Source: Flavobacteriaceae bacterium
GTDB lineage: Bacteria; Bacteroidota; Bacteroidia; Flavobacteriales; Flavobacteriaceae
Direction: 5' to 3'
NCBI GenBank assembly: GCA_013373385.1
Contig: JABXHX010000005.1
Span: 1 to 64,000, forward strand
Length of the DNA: 64,000 nt
Part shown: piece after piece, positions 1 to 7,380 of the stretch
How the letters are laid out: each line of letters opens with the position of its first letter
Position numbering within the stretch: the first letter of the stretch is position 1
Position numbers and translations under genes: made by a program
Notes under the pieces: generated by a model
Database searches by the model: none
Seen by the model: the letters and a program-made list of their open reading frames with translations, nothing else
Told to the model about the DNA's origin: nothing

Positions 1-185
1 AAAAGAAAAAAAGTGGATTTTATCACTTATTTGAGTACAAAGTAACTGGAGAGGCAATCTCAAACTTTGAACTAGAGTTTAGAAGAGATGATAGCGTTAT
101 GCGTTATTTAACTGTTAAATTAGATAAACATGCTGCTGCTTGGGCTGAAAAGAGAAGGGCGCGTGTTGCATCTGCTAAAAAGTAA
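1..185 (+). CDS. rpsF: 30S ribosomal protein S6, 3' end only
   Basis: This is the C-terminal part of ribosomal protein S6, which binds 16S rRNA with S18 in the platform of the 30S subunit. The gene enters from the left edge; the first full codon is at base 3 and the stop is TAA at 183-185. The 60 visible residues include FEYKVTGEAISNFELEFRR and the run DDSVMRYLTVKLD, typical of the last strand and helix of S6, with a basic Ala/Arg/Lys tail. S18 starts 6 bases after the stop, which is the usual rpsF-rpsR-rplI operon. The N-terminus and promoter lie outside the window. Confidence 0.93.
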   Translation, partial: KKKSGFYHLFEYKVTGEAISNFELEFRRDDSVMRYLTVKLDKHAAAWAEKRRARVASAKK

Positions 186-191
186 GAAATT

Positions 192-488
192 ATGTCATCG
201 ATAGATCAACAAGCAAAAGGAAATAAGCAAGGAGAAGTAAGGTACTTAACTCCGCTTGACATTGAAACTAAAAAAGAAGCAAAATACTGTCGTTTTAAGA
301 AAAACGGAATCAAGTACATCGATTATAAAGATGCAGACTTCTTAATGTATTTAGTAAACGAGCAAGGTAAAATTTTACCAAGACGTTTAACAGGAACATC
401 ATTAAAATACCAACGTAAAGTTGCGCAAGCTATCAAACGTGCACGTCACTTAGCTTTAATGCCGTATGTTGGAGATATGTTAAAATAA
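192..488 (+). CDS. rpsR: 30S ribosomal protein S18
   Basis: S18 is a small 30S platform protein that pairs with S6. The 98-residue product has the family core [19 protein letters not shown], followed by the RNA-binding segment [20 protein letters not shown] and the helix [13 protein letters not shown]. The N-terminal ~25 residues are longer and more polar than in E. coli S18 (75 residues), as is usual in Bacteroidota. It lies 6 bases after rpsF and 15 bases before rplI, so the three are almost certainly one transcript. The ATG at 192 is the only start that fits. Confidence 0.97.
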   Translation: MSSIDQQAKGNKQGEVRYLTPLDIETKKEAKYCRFKKNGIKYIDYKDADFLMYLVNEQGKILPRRLTGTSLKYQRKVAQAIKRARHLALMPYVGDMLK

Positions 489-503
489 AAAAGAAGAAGT
501 AGT

Positions 504-956
504 ATGGAATTAATATTAAAACAAGACGTAGAAAACGTAGGCTTTAAAGATGATATCGTTACTGTAAAAAACGGTTACGGTAGAAATTATTTAATACCTC
601 AAGGATATGCAGTATTAGCAACTTCTTCTGCAAAAAAAGTATTAGCAGAAAACTTAAAGCAACGTGCTTATAAAGAAGCTAAACTTATTGAAGATGCTAC
701 TAAGTTAGCAGAAACAATCAAAGGATTAGAAATTAAAATTGCATCTAAAGTTGGTACAGGAGATAAGTTATTTGGTTCTGTAAACAATGCAGATGTTGCA
801 GAAGCAATTGCAAAGTCTGGTACTGAGGTTGATAAGAAATTCATTAAAGTAGTTGGTGGAGCTGTAAAAAGATTAGGTAAATACAACGCATCTGTAAGAT
901 TACACAGAACTGTTGTTGCTGATATTACTTTTGATGTGGTAGCTGAAGCTAAATAA
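504..956 (+). CDS. rplI: 50S ribosomal protein L9
   Basis: L9 is an elongated protein at the base of the L1 stalk of the 50S subunit. The 150-residue product has the N-terminal RNA-binding domain (MELILKQDVENVGFKDDIV, then VKNGYGRNYLIPQGYA), a connecting helix rich in Ala/Lys/Glu (about residues 45-75), and the C-terminal domain with KLFGSVNNADVAEAI. Length matches the family (about 148). It is the last gene of the rpsF-rpsR-rplI operon and is followed 20 bases later by a strong hairpin terminator. Confidence 0.97.
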   Translation: MELILKQDVENVGFKDDIVTVKNGYGRNYLIPQGYAVLATSSAKKVLAENLKQRAYKEAKLIEDATKLAETIKGLEIKIASKVGTGDKLFGSVNNADVAEAIAKSGTEVDKKFIKVVGGAVKRLGKYNASVRLHRTVVADITFDVVAEAK

Positions 957-976
957 AACAGCAACCAGAAACAATA

Positions 977-1004
977 AAAGCTCGCTAATTTAGCGAGCTT
1001 TTTT
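977..1004 (+). terminator. Rho-independent terminator of the rpsF-rpsR-rplI operon
   Basis: AAAGCTCGCTA and TAGCGAGCTTT form an 11-bp stem with a two-base loop, followed by a T run. It lies 20 bases after the rplI stop and before the next plus-strand gene. Confidence 0.9.
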
Positions 1005-1030
1005 AATTTTGTAAAAGAAATTATTTTCTA

Positions 1031-1498
1031 ATGAAATACAGACAATTAACCAAAGAGCAATTTGAAAGTTTACACGAAGAGTTTGCAAGGTTTTTAGCAT
1101 CTCAAAGTATTGATGTAAAAGAATGGAATCAATTAAAAAAAGAGAAACCTCAAGTTGCAGAGGAAGAGTTAAATGTGTTTTCTGATGTAGTTTGGGACGA
1201 TGTGCTAACCAGAACCAAGCATTTAGAACACTTTTCAAAACAAAGTATTAATCTTTTTAAATGTGATGAAAAAGAGATGCACAGAATTTTTGTGAAGGTT
1301 AATAAAGATATTGATTTGCTAGAGAAAGAAGGGTATGAATGGTTGTTAAAAAACACAACAAATGAAGCTGTTGAGTTGTTTACAGGTACTAAGTCTTATT
1401 CTGGAGAAAGAAATGTAGAGCTTTTTGATTTGATAGAAAAAGGAAGTACAATCTCTAAAGGAGAATTATTTGAATATTTTAAGAAATTAATTTCTTAA
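1031..1498 (+). CDS. Conserved Bacteroidota protein of unknown function (DUF6495-like)
   Basis: A 155-residue acidic, soluble protein with no signal peptide or membrane segment. The start MKYRQLTKEQFESLHEEFARFLASQSID and the following EWNQLKKEKPQVAEEELNVFSD match my memory of a small family (DUF6495) that is widespread in Bacteroidota and has no assigned function. It appears all-helical, with FDLIEKGSTISKGELFEYFK near the C-terminus. It starts 27 bases after the ribosomal operon terminator, and its 3' end overlaps the convergent sirtuin gene by 12 bases. The family assignment is from memory; no catalytic motif is visible. Confidence 0.75.
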   Translation: MKYRQLTKEQFESLHEEFARFLASQSIDVKEWNQLKKEKPQVAEEELNVFSDVVWDDVLTRTKHLEHFSKQSINLFKCDEKEMHRIFVKVNKDIDLLEKEGYEWLLKNTTNEAVELFTGTKSYSGERNVELFDLIEKGSTISKGELFEYFKKLIS

Positions 1499-2170
1499 AA
1501 ACTCTAATAGTTTGTCAGTTCCACTACTAGCAATATCCTTTATTATTTTTAGGTTTTTGTAGTGCGATTCGTTAATTGTCGGCTTTGGGTCAATAAAATA
1601 AATCGGAATGTTAGGTTGAGTGTAATTGATTAAGCTTGCTGCCGGATACACTTGCATAGAAGTGCCAACTATCACTAAAATATCTGCTTGTAAAGTAATT
1701 TCTGCTGCTATTTCTAATAAAGGTACATCTTCTCCAAACCAAACAATATGTGGTCTTAATTGTGCTTTTTCTTCACATAAATCTCCTAGCACTAAATCTT
1801 CTTTCCAGTTATAAATTAAAGTTGGGTTTTTAGTGCTTCTAACTTTTAATAATTCACCATGTAAATGAATAACCTTAGTGCTGCCAGCTCTTTCGTGTAA
1901 ATCGTCTACATTTTGAGTGATTATGGTAACCTTAAATTGAGTCTCTAATTCTTTAAGATTTATATGTGCTTTGTTAGGGAGTACAGTGTGTAATTGTCTT
2001 CTACGTTGGTTGTAAAAATCTAGTACCAATGCAGGATTGTTTTTAAAACCAATGGGAGAGGCTACTTCCATGATATCATGTCCTTCCCACAAACCATCTG
2101 CATCTCTAAAAGTTTTAAGTCCACTTTCGGCACTGATTCCAGCACCAGTTAATACCACCAAATTTTTCAT
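1487..2170 (-). CDS. NAD-dependent protein deacylase, sirtuin family, lacking zinc cysteines
   Basis: Sirtuins remove acyl groups from lysine, consuming NAD+. The 227-residue product is a single catalytic domain: NAD loop GAGISAESGLKTFRDADGLWE (about 9-29), TQNVDDLHERAG (85-96), catalytic His104 in HLHGEL, and IVGTSMQVYPAASL near the C-terminus. Tyr53 and Arg56 (YNQR) match the Tyr/Arg pair that lets class III sirtuins (CobB, SIRT5) take succinyl or malonyl lysine. The zinc-binding module normally has four cysteines; here only Cys132 is present between His104 and the RPHIVWFGE motif. I recall the same loss in other Bacteroidota sirtuins. It is a lone minus-strand gene that overlaps the 3' end of its convergent neighbour and is divergent from trmH. 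Confidence 0.9.
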   Translation of the reverse strand: MKNLVVLTGAGISAESGLKTFRDADGLWEGHDIMEVASPIGFKNNPALVLDFYNQRRRQLHTVLPNKAHINLKELETQFKVTIITQNVDDLHERAGSTKVIHLHGELLKVRSTKNPTLIYNWKEDLVLGDLCEEKAQLRPHIVWFGEDVPLLEIAAEITLQADILVIVGTSMQVYPAASLINYTQPNIPIYFIDPKPTINESHYKNLKIIKDIASSGTDKLLEFLRN

Positions 2171-2207
2171 TCAACTATTATTTTAAGCTAAAATATGATT
2201 TTTATAG

Positions 2208-2215
2208 TATGTTTG
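2208..2215 (+). promoter_or_regulatory. Candidate -7 box for trmH
   Basis: TATGTTTG is a perfect match to the Bacteroidota -7 consensus TAnnTTTG, about 20 bases upstream of the trmH ATG and in the divergent gap after the sirtuin gene. No clear TTTG -33 element is seen at the expected distance. Confidence 0.45.
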
Positions 2216-2235
2216 TAAATAGCAATAAGGATTAA

Positions 2236-2913
2236 ATGATAGATACTCAGTTTTTACAATATTTAGAAAGGTTTGTTACCGAGAAAAGAAAACAAACGTT
2301 TAAAGATGTTTTAGAAAATAGAACCAAGCATTTTACAGTAGTATTAGAAGATATTTATCAGCCACATAATTCAAGTGCAGTAATACGAAGCTGTGATATT
2401 TTTGGAGTACAAGATGTGCATGTTATCCAGAATAAATATTCGAGCAGAGTCTCTAGGCATGTGGCCAAAGGCTCACAAAAATGGTTGTCTATTAAAAAAT
2501 ACAATCAACAACAAAACAACACGCAAGATTGTTTAGATACCTTACGAAATAATGGTTATCAAATAATTGTGACAACACCACACAATGAGTCTTGTATGCT
2601 ACACGAGTTTGATATTACTAAAAAATCGGCATTGGTATTTGGAGTAGAAAAAGAAGGCGTTTCAGAATATACTATGAATCAAGCTGACGGATATTTAAAA
2701 ATACCGATGGTTGGCTTTACAGAAAGTTTAAACATATCTGTAGCTGCAGCAATTATTTTACAAGATATAACAACCAAGCTAAGAACAACTAATTTAGATT
2801 GGCAATTGACTAAGGATGAAAAAGAAGTCTTGTATTTTGAATGGGTGCAAAAATCTATCAAGAGTATAAAAAAAATAACAGCACATTATCAGTTGTCAAT
2901 GAACAATTCTTGA
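2236..2913 (+). CDS. trmH: tRNA (guanosine-2'-O)-methyltransferase, SPOUT/TrmH family
   Basis: TrmH methylates the 2'-O of G18 in the tRNA D-loop using SAM. The 225-residue product has all three SpoU motifs: NSSAVIRSCDIFGVQ (about 45-60) with the catalytic Arg, ALVFGVEKEGVSEYTMNQAD (about 133-152), and IPMVGFTESLNISVAAAIIL (about 156-175), which form the trefoil knot. The N- and C-terminal helical extensions (RFVTEKRKQTF and the Trp-containing tail) are typical of TrmH rather than the shorter TrmL. A 23S rRNA 2'-O-methyltransferase is a less likely alternative because the RlmB-type N-terminal L30e-like domain is absent. Confidence 0.88.
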   Translation: MIDTQFLQYLERFVTEKRKQTFKDVLENRTKHFTVVLEDIYQPHNSSAVIRSCDIFGVQDVHVIQNKYSSRVSRHVAKGSQKWLSIKKYNQQQNNTQDCLDTLRNNGYQIIVTTPHNESCMLHEFDITKKSALVFGVEKEGVSEYTMNQADGYLKIPMVGFTESLNISVAAAIILQDITTKLRTTNLDWQLTKDEKEVLYFEWVQKSIKSIKKITAHYQLSMNNS

Positions 2914-2990
2914 TTTTAGGAATTAATAATTAGTAATTGGGGGTTAGTGGTTAGAACAATAATAGTTGAGAGTTTTGTGACTTTTTAATT

Positions 2991-3039
2991 ATCACTTATC
3001 ACTTATCACTTTTGACTTTTGACTTTTGACTTTTGACTT
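2991..3039. repeat. Tandem heptamer array, three ATCACTT then four TTGACTT
   Basis: Seven consecutive 7-base units are visible: ATCACTT at 2991, 2998 and 3005, then TTGACTT at 3012, 3019, 3026 and 3033. The two unit types differ at two positions, so the array probably grew by slippage from a shared ancestor. It lies in the trmH-rpsA gap and does not reach either coding region. It is not a CRISPR: there are no spacers. Confidence 0.9.
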
Positions 3040-3096
3040 TCAGTCTTTTAGAGATAAAATATTAGGAGAAAACACTACAGATTAAAATAGTTTTTG

Positions 3097-3104
3097 TACA
3101 TTTG
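3097..3104 (+). promoter_or_regulatory. Candidate -7 box for rpsA
   Basis: TACATTTG is a perfect match to TAnnTTTG. It would place the start of transcription near 3110 and give a leader of about 118 bases before the rpsA ATG. No good TTTG is present about 20 bases upstream. Confidence 0.5.
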
Positions 3105-3227
3105 CACTCCTTTTTACGAGAACAGATTTATAAAAGGAATTTATTAGAAAGAAAACAATATAAACATCTCTTAGTGTTTTTATCGTTAAAAATCTGAAAA
3201 ACAATAAGATACAAAGTAAATTCAGAA

Positions 3228-5027
3228 ATGTCTGAAGAAACAAAAAACACTGTTGAAGAAACAGTAAAACCAGCCACTGCTGAAGCAGTAAATCCACAAG
3301 AATTTTTAGCAAACTTTGATTGGTACAAATACGAAGAAGGTATTGAAGCCGTTGATGAATCTAAATTAAAAGAATTTGAAACAGCGTTAGAAGGAACTGT
3401 AGGTTTCGTAAACGAGCGTGATGTAATCGAAGGTGAAGTAGTAAGGTTAACAGAAAGAGATGCAATTATTGACATCAATTCTAAATCAGAAGGAGTTATT
3501 TCTTTAAACGAATTTCGTTACAACCCAAATTTAGCAGTTGGAGACAAAGTAGAAGTATTAGTTGATAAAAGAGAAGACTCTTCTGGTCAATTAGTATTAT
3601 CACACAAAAAAGCGCGTGTAATAAAAGCATGGGATAGAGTTAACAATGCACATGAAACTGGAGAAATCGTTAATGGTTTTGTAAAATGTAGAACTAGAGG
3701 AGGAATGATCGTTGATGTATTCGGGATCGAAGCGTTCTTGCCAGGATCTCAAATTGATGTAAAACCTATCCGTGATTACGATCAATACGTTGAGAAAACA
3801 ATGGAATTCAAAGTTGTAAAAATCAACCACGAATTTAAAAACGTTGTAGTTTCTCATAAAGCATTAATCGAAGCTGACTTAGAAGTACAGAAAAAAGAAA
3901 TCATCGGTCAATTAGAAAAAGGACAAGTATTAGAAGGTGTTGTGAAAAACATTACTTCTTACGGTGTGTTTGTTGACTTAGGTGGTGTAGATGGATTAAT
4001 CCATATTACAGATTTATCTTGGTCTAGAATTAACCACCCGAATGAAGTTGTTGAGTTAGATCAAAAATTAAACGTTGTTATCTTAGACTTTGATGATAAC
4101 AAATCAAGAATCCAATTAGGATTAAAACAATTATCTGCGCATCCTTGGGAAGCTTTAAATGCTGACTTAAAAGTGGGTGATAAAGTAAAAGGTAAAGTAG
4201 TTGTTTTAGCTGATTATGGTGCTTTTATTGAAGTATCAGAAGGAGTTGAAGGATTAATTCACGTTTCAGAAATGTCTTGGTCTACACATTTACGTTCTGC
4301 ACAAGATTTCGTAAAAGTTGGAGATGAAGTTGAAGCGCAAGTGTTAACATTAGATAGAGAAGAGCGTAAAATGTCTCTTGGAATGAAACAATTGCACCCA
4401 GATCCTTGGACTGATATTACTACTAAATACCCTGTAGGTTCTACACATACTGGAACAGTAAGAAACTACACTAACTTTGGTGTATTTGTAGAATTAGAAG
4501 AAGGAATTGATGGATTGGTATACATTTCTGATTTATCTTGGACTAAGAAAATTAAGCACCCATCAGACTTTGTAACTGTTGGTGATAAATTAGAAGTTCA
4601 AGTATTAGAATTAGATGTTGAAGGTCGTAAGTTAAACTTAGGACACAAGCAAACTCAAGACAATCCTTGGGATGCTCATGAAGCTACTTATGCTATAGAC
4701 TCAGTTCATGAAGGAACCATTTCTGAAAAGAACGATAAAGGAGCTACAGTTAAGTTTACTGATGGAGTAGAAGGTTTTGCTCCTAGCCGTCATTTAGACA
4801 AAGAAGATGGTGGTAAATTAGCAAAAGGAGATACAGCAGAATTCAAAGTGTTAGAATTTTCTAAAGAATACAGAAGAATCGTTGTTTCTCACTCAGCTAT
4901 CTTTAGAGCAGAGGAAAAGAAAAATGTAAAAGCTGCTGCTAAAAAAGCTGCTGATGTAGAAAAAACTACGTTGGGAGATATCGGTGGATTAGCTGATTTA
5001 AAGAAGAAAATGGAAGAAGGTAAATAA
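3228..5027 (+). CDS. rpsA: 30S ribosomal protein S1
   Basis: S1 binds mRNA on the 30S subunit and helps initiation, which matters in Bacteroidota where Shine-Dalgarno sequences are rare. The 599-residue product has an acidic N-terminal tail (about 1-60) and six S1/OB-fold repeats. Clear examples are GQVLEGVVKNITSYGVFVDLGG (about 228-249), GDKVKGKVVVLADYGAFIEVSEG (about 315) and GSTHTGTVRNYTNFGVFVELEEG (about 402). The inter-repeat signature MKQLHPDPW / KQLSAHPWE is typical of S1. The C-terminus is a Lys/Ala-rich tail. It is a single-gene unit with its own terminator. Confidence 0.96.
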   Translation: MSEETKNTVEETVKPATAEAVNPQEFLANFDWYKYEEGIEAVDESKLKEFETALEGTVGFVNERDVIEGEVVRLTERDAIIDINSKSEGVISLNEFRYNPNLAVGDKVEVLVDKREDSSGQLVLSHKKARVIKAWDRVNNAHETGEIVNGFVKCRTRGGMIVDVFGIEAFLPGSQIDVKPIRDYDQYVEKTMEFKVVKINHEFKNVVVSHKALIEADLEVQKKEIIGQLEKGQVLEGVVKNITSYGVFVDLGGVDGLIHITDLSWSRINHPNEVVELDQKLNVVILDFDDNKSRIQLGLKQLSAHPWEALNADLKVGDKVKGKVVVLADYGAFIEVSEGVEGLIHVSEMSWSTHLRSAQDFVKVGDEVEAQVLTLDREERKMSLGMKQLHPDPWTDITTKYPVGSTHTGTVRNYTNFGVFVELEEGIDGLVYISDLSWTKKIKHPSDFVTVGDKLEVQVLELDVEGRKLNLGHKQTQDNPWDAHEATYAIDSVHEGTISEKNDKGATVKFTDGVEGFAPSRHLDKEDGGKLAKGDTAEFKVLEFSKEYRRIVVSHSAIFRAEEKKNVKAAAKKAADVEKTTLGDIGGLADLKKKMEEGK

Positions 5028-5050
5028 GCCTTTTCTAAATTCAATATTAT

Positions 5051-5081
5051 AAAACGCTGTTGAGAAATCAACGGCGTTTTT
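5051..5081 (+). terminator. Rho-independent terminator of rpsA
   Basis: AAAACGCTGTTGA and TCAACGGCGTTTT form a 13-bp stem (one T-G pair) around the loop GAAA, followed by T residues, 23 bases after the rpsA stop. Confidence 0.9.
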
Positions 5082-5127
5082 ATTTAAATACTTTTGGCAA
5101 ATCACCAAAAAATATAGATATAAAATT

Positions 5128-5135
5128 TATCTTTG
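5128..5135 (+). promoter_or_regulatory. Candidate -7 box for the glmM operon
   Basis: TATCTTTG matches TAnnTTTG perfectly, 21 bases before the glmM ATG and downstream of the rpsA terminator. A TTTTGG at 5092-5097 is too far away (31 bases) for a standard -33 element. Confidence 0.45.
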
Positions 5136-5156
5136 TTCAGCTAATAAAAAAAGACA

Positions 5157-6548
5157 ATGACATTAATTAAATCAATCTCAGGAATTAGAGGAACTATTGG
5201 AGGAAATACAGGTGACAATTTAACGCCTATAGATGCTGTAAAATTTGCTTCAGCTTATGGAGCATTTATCCTAGAAAGAAATAAAAACAAAGAGAATGTA
5301 ACTGTAGTTATTGGTAGAGATGCTCGTATTTCTGGTAAAATGATTTCTAGTTTGGTAGCCAATACATTGGTTGGTTTAGGAATCAATGTGGTAGATTTAG
5401 GTTTGTCTACAACACCAACTGTAGAAGTTGCTGTTCCACTAGAAAAAGCTGATGGTGGAATTATTTTAACCGCTTCACATAATCCGAAACAATGGAATGC
5501 TTTAAAGTTGTTGAATGAAAAAGGAGAGTTTTTAAATGGAGCAGAAGGTGAATTGATTTTAGCAAAAGCAGAAGCTGATGATTTTGATTTTGCCGATGTT
5601 GATGATTTAGGAAGCTATAGAAAAAAGCAAGGATATATTGCTAAACATATCCAAGAAGTTTTAGACTTAGAATTGGTTGATGTTGAAGCGATAAAAAAAG
5701 CCAACTTTAAAGTAGTGGTAGACGGTGTTAATTCTACAGGAGGAATTGCAATTCCAGCTTTATTGAAAGAATTAAATGTTGAGTGTGTAGAATTGTACTG
5801 TGAGCCAAACGGACAATTTCCTCATAATCCAGAACCATTAAAAGAGCATTTAACTGATATATCGGAATTAGTAGTAAAAGAAAAAGCAGATTTCGGGATT
5901 GTCGTAGATCCAGATGTAGATCGTTTAGCAATCATTTCAGAAGATGGTTCTATGTTTGGAGAAGAATATACTTTGGTTGCTTGTGCAGATTATGTTTTAG
6001 GAAGGTTAGGTGGCGGAAATACAGTTTCTAATTTATCATCATCTAGAGCATTACGGGATGTTACCGAAAAGCATGGAGGAACTTACACGGCTTCTGCTGT
6101 TGGAGAAGTAAATGTAGTAATTGCCATGAAAGAAACCAATACGGTTATTGGTGGAGAAGGAAATGGAGGAATCATTTACCCTGCTTCACATTATGGTAGA
6201 GACTCACTAGTTGGAGTTGCCTTATTTTTATCGCATTTAGCACATAAGAAAATGTCTTGTAAAGAACTTAGAGATTCATATCCAAGTTACTTCATGAGTA
6301 AAAATAAGATTCAATTAACACCACAAATAAATGTTGATGAAGTCTTAGAAACTATGGCTACAAAATACCAACACGAAAATGTAAATACTATTGATGGAGT
6401 AAAAATTGATTTTGCAGATGAATGGGTGCATTTACGTAAATCGAATACAGAACCAATTATTAGAATATACACAGAAAGTACATCACAAGAAAACGCTGAT
6501 TCGTTGGCAAAACGCTTTATAAAAGAAATAGAGGATGTTATTGCATAA
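5157..6548 (+). CDS. glmM: Phosphoglucosamine mutase (phosphohexomutase family)
   Basis: GlmM converts glucosamine-6-phosphate to glucosamine-1-phosphate on the way to UDP-GlcNAc, for peptidoglycan and lipid A. The 463-residue product shows all four family signatures: ISGIRGTIGG at the N-terminus, the phosphoserine loop LTASHNP (Ser107), the Mg-binding loop DPDVDR (251-256), the sugar-specificity loop GEGNGGIIYP, and the phosphate-binding RKSNTEPIIRIY near the C-terminus. Bacteroidota GlmM has GEGNGG instead of E. coli GEQSGH, so GlmM is preferred, but a phosphomannomutase/phosphoglucomutase role cannot be excluded. The next gene starts inside its last codons (14-base overlap). Confidence 0.88.
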   Translation: MTLIKSISGIRGTIGGNTGDNLTPIDAVKFASAYGAFILERNKNKENVTVVIGRDARISGKMISSLVANTLVGLGINVVDLGLSTTPTVEVAVPLEKADGGIILTASHNPKQWNALKLLNEKGEFLNGAEGELILAKAEADDFDFADVDDLGSYRKKQGYIAKHIQEVLDLELVDVEAIKKANFKVVVDGVNSTGGIAIPALLKELNVECVELYCEPNGQFPHNPEPLKEHLTDISELVVKEKADFGIVVDPDVDRLAIISEDGSMFGEEYTLVACADYVLGRLGGGNTVSNLSSSRALRDVTEKHGGTYTASAVGEVNVVIAMKETNTVIGGEGNGGIIYPASHYGRDSLVGVALFLSHLAHKKMSCKELRDSYPSYFMSKNKIQLTPQINVDEVLETMATKYQHENVNTIDGVKIDFADEWVHLRKSNTEPIIRIYTESTSQENADSLAKRFIKEIEDVIA

Positions 6549-7380
6549 AAGATTATTGCTAGTTACATGTAGTTTACTCTTAGTAGCATCTGTAGGATTT
6601 GCGCAAAAAAGCAAAAAAGAGTCAAATAAAGGTAAAATGTATATTTATTGGGGTTGGAATAGAGCTAATTATTCAAACTCTGATATTCATTTTAAAGGTG
6701 TAGATTATGACTTTACCTTATCATCTGTAAAAGCAAAAGATAGAATAACACCTTTTTCTTTTTACAACTATTTCAATCCTACACGTATTACAATACCACA
6801 AACAAACTTTAGAATTGGATATTTTTTTCATAAAAATTACTCAATTTCTATAGGAGTAGAGCACATGAAATATGTAATGACACCGTATCAATCTGTAAAA
6901 ATAAATGGAACGATTAATACAGGTGGAATTTACGATAAGGTTTATACAGATGAAGCTATTATCTTAAAGCATAATTTTTTAGAGTTTGAACATACTGATG
7001 GATTGAATTACATAAATGTAGAAGTAAAACGATTTGATGATTTTAGTCATTTATTAGGGTTAGAAAATCCAAATTTTACTGTAAATTTAACCGAAGGTGT
7101 AGGAGCAGGGTTTATTTATCCTAAAACCAATGCCAGATTGTTAGAAAACGAAAGGTACGATGATTTTAACGTAGCTGGTTGGGGAGTATCTGCAAGTGTT
7201 GGAGTAAACCTAACATTTTTTAAATACTATTTCATCCAATCTGATGTTATGGCTGGTTATATGAATATGCCAAATATTCGTACCACAAAAAATGAAACAG
7301 ATTCAGCATCTCAAAAATTTACATTCTTAGAAAGAACAATAGTTTTTGGAGCTAAATTCAACATATTAAACAGAAAGTAA
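6535..7380 (+). CDS. Exported, probable outer-membrane beta-barrel protein, function unknown
   Basis: The 281-residue product has a clear signal peptide (KRLLLVTCSLLLVASVGFAQ, cleavage after about residue 23) and then alternating polar/aromatic strands ending in Lys, with TIVFGAKFNILNRK at the end, as in small outer-membrane barrels. I do not recognise a named family. Its ATG lies 14 bases inside the glmM 3' end and its stop abuts the ATG of the following aminotransferase, so the three genes are translationally coupled. The start is supported by the signal peptide, which begins at this ATG. Confidence 0.75.
   Translation: MLLHKRLLLVTCSLLLVASVGFAQKSKKESNKGKMYIYWGWNRANYSNSDIHFKGVDYDFTLSSVKAKDRITPFSFYNYFNPTRITIPQTNFRIGYFFHKNYSISIGVEHMKYVMTPYQSVKINGTINTGGIYDKVYTDEAIILKHNFLEFEHTDGLNYINVEVKRFDDFSHLLGLENPNFTVNLTEGVGAGFIYPKTNARLLENERYDDFNVAGWGVSASVGVNLTFFKYYFIQSDVMAGYMNMPNIRTTKNETDSASQKFTFLERTIVFGAKFNILNRK

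Larger units (their letters stand above)
2914..3227. other. 314-base gap: tandem heptamers, then rpsA promoter and leader
   Basis: No gene is seen. The left part (2925-2990) is low-complexity T/A/G-rich sequence with loose TTAGT-type repetition. It is followed by a perfect heptamer array (2991-3039), then the likely rpsA -7 box (3097-3104) and an A-rich leader of about 120 bases. A weak hairpin is possible in the leader near 3168-3185 (AAACAT / GTGTTT, then T residues). S1 represses its own translation in E. coli, so a regulatory role for this leader is possible, but that is inference. Confidence 0.6.

Noticed and set aside
1487..2170. SIR2 defence protein next to TrmH
   Set aside because: The protein is a short, single-domain deacylase with no fused sensor or effector and lies among core genes.
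2991..3039. CRISPR-like repeat array
   Set aside because: The units are directly adjacent heptamers with no spacers and no cas genes.
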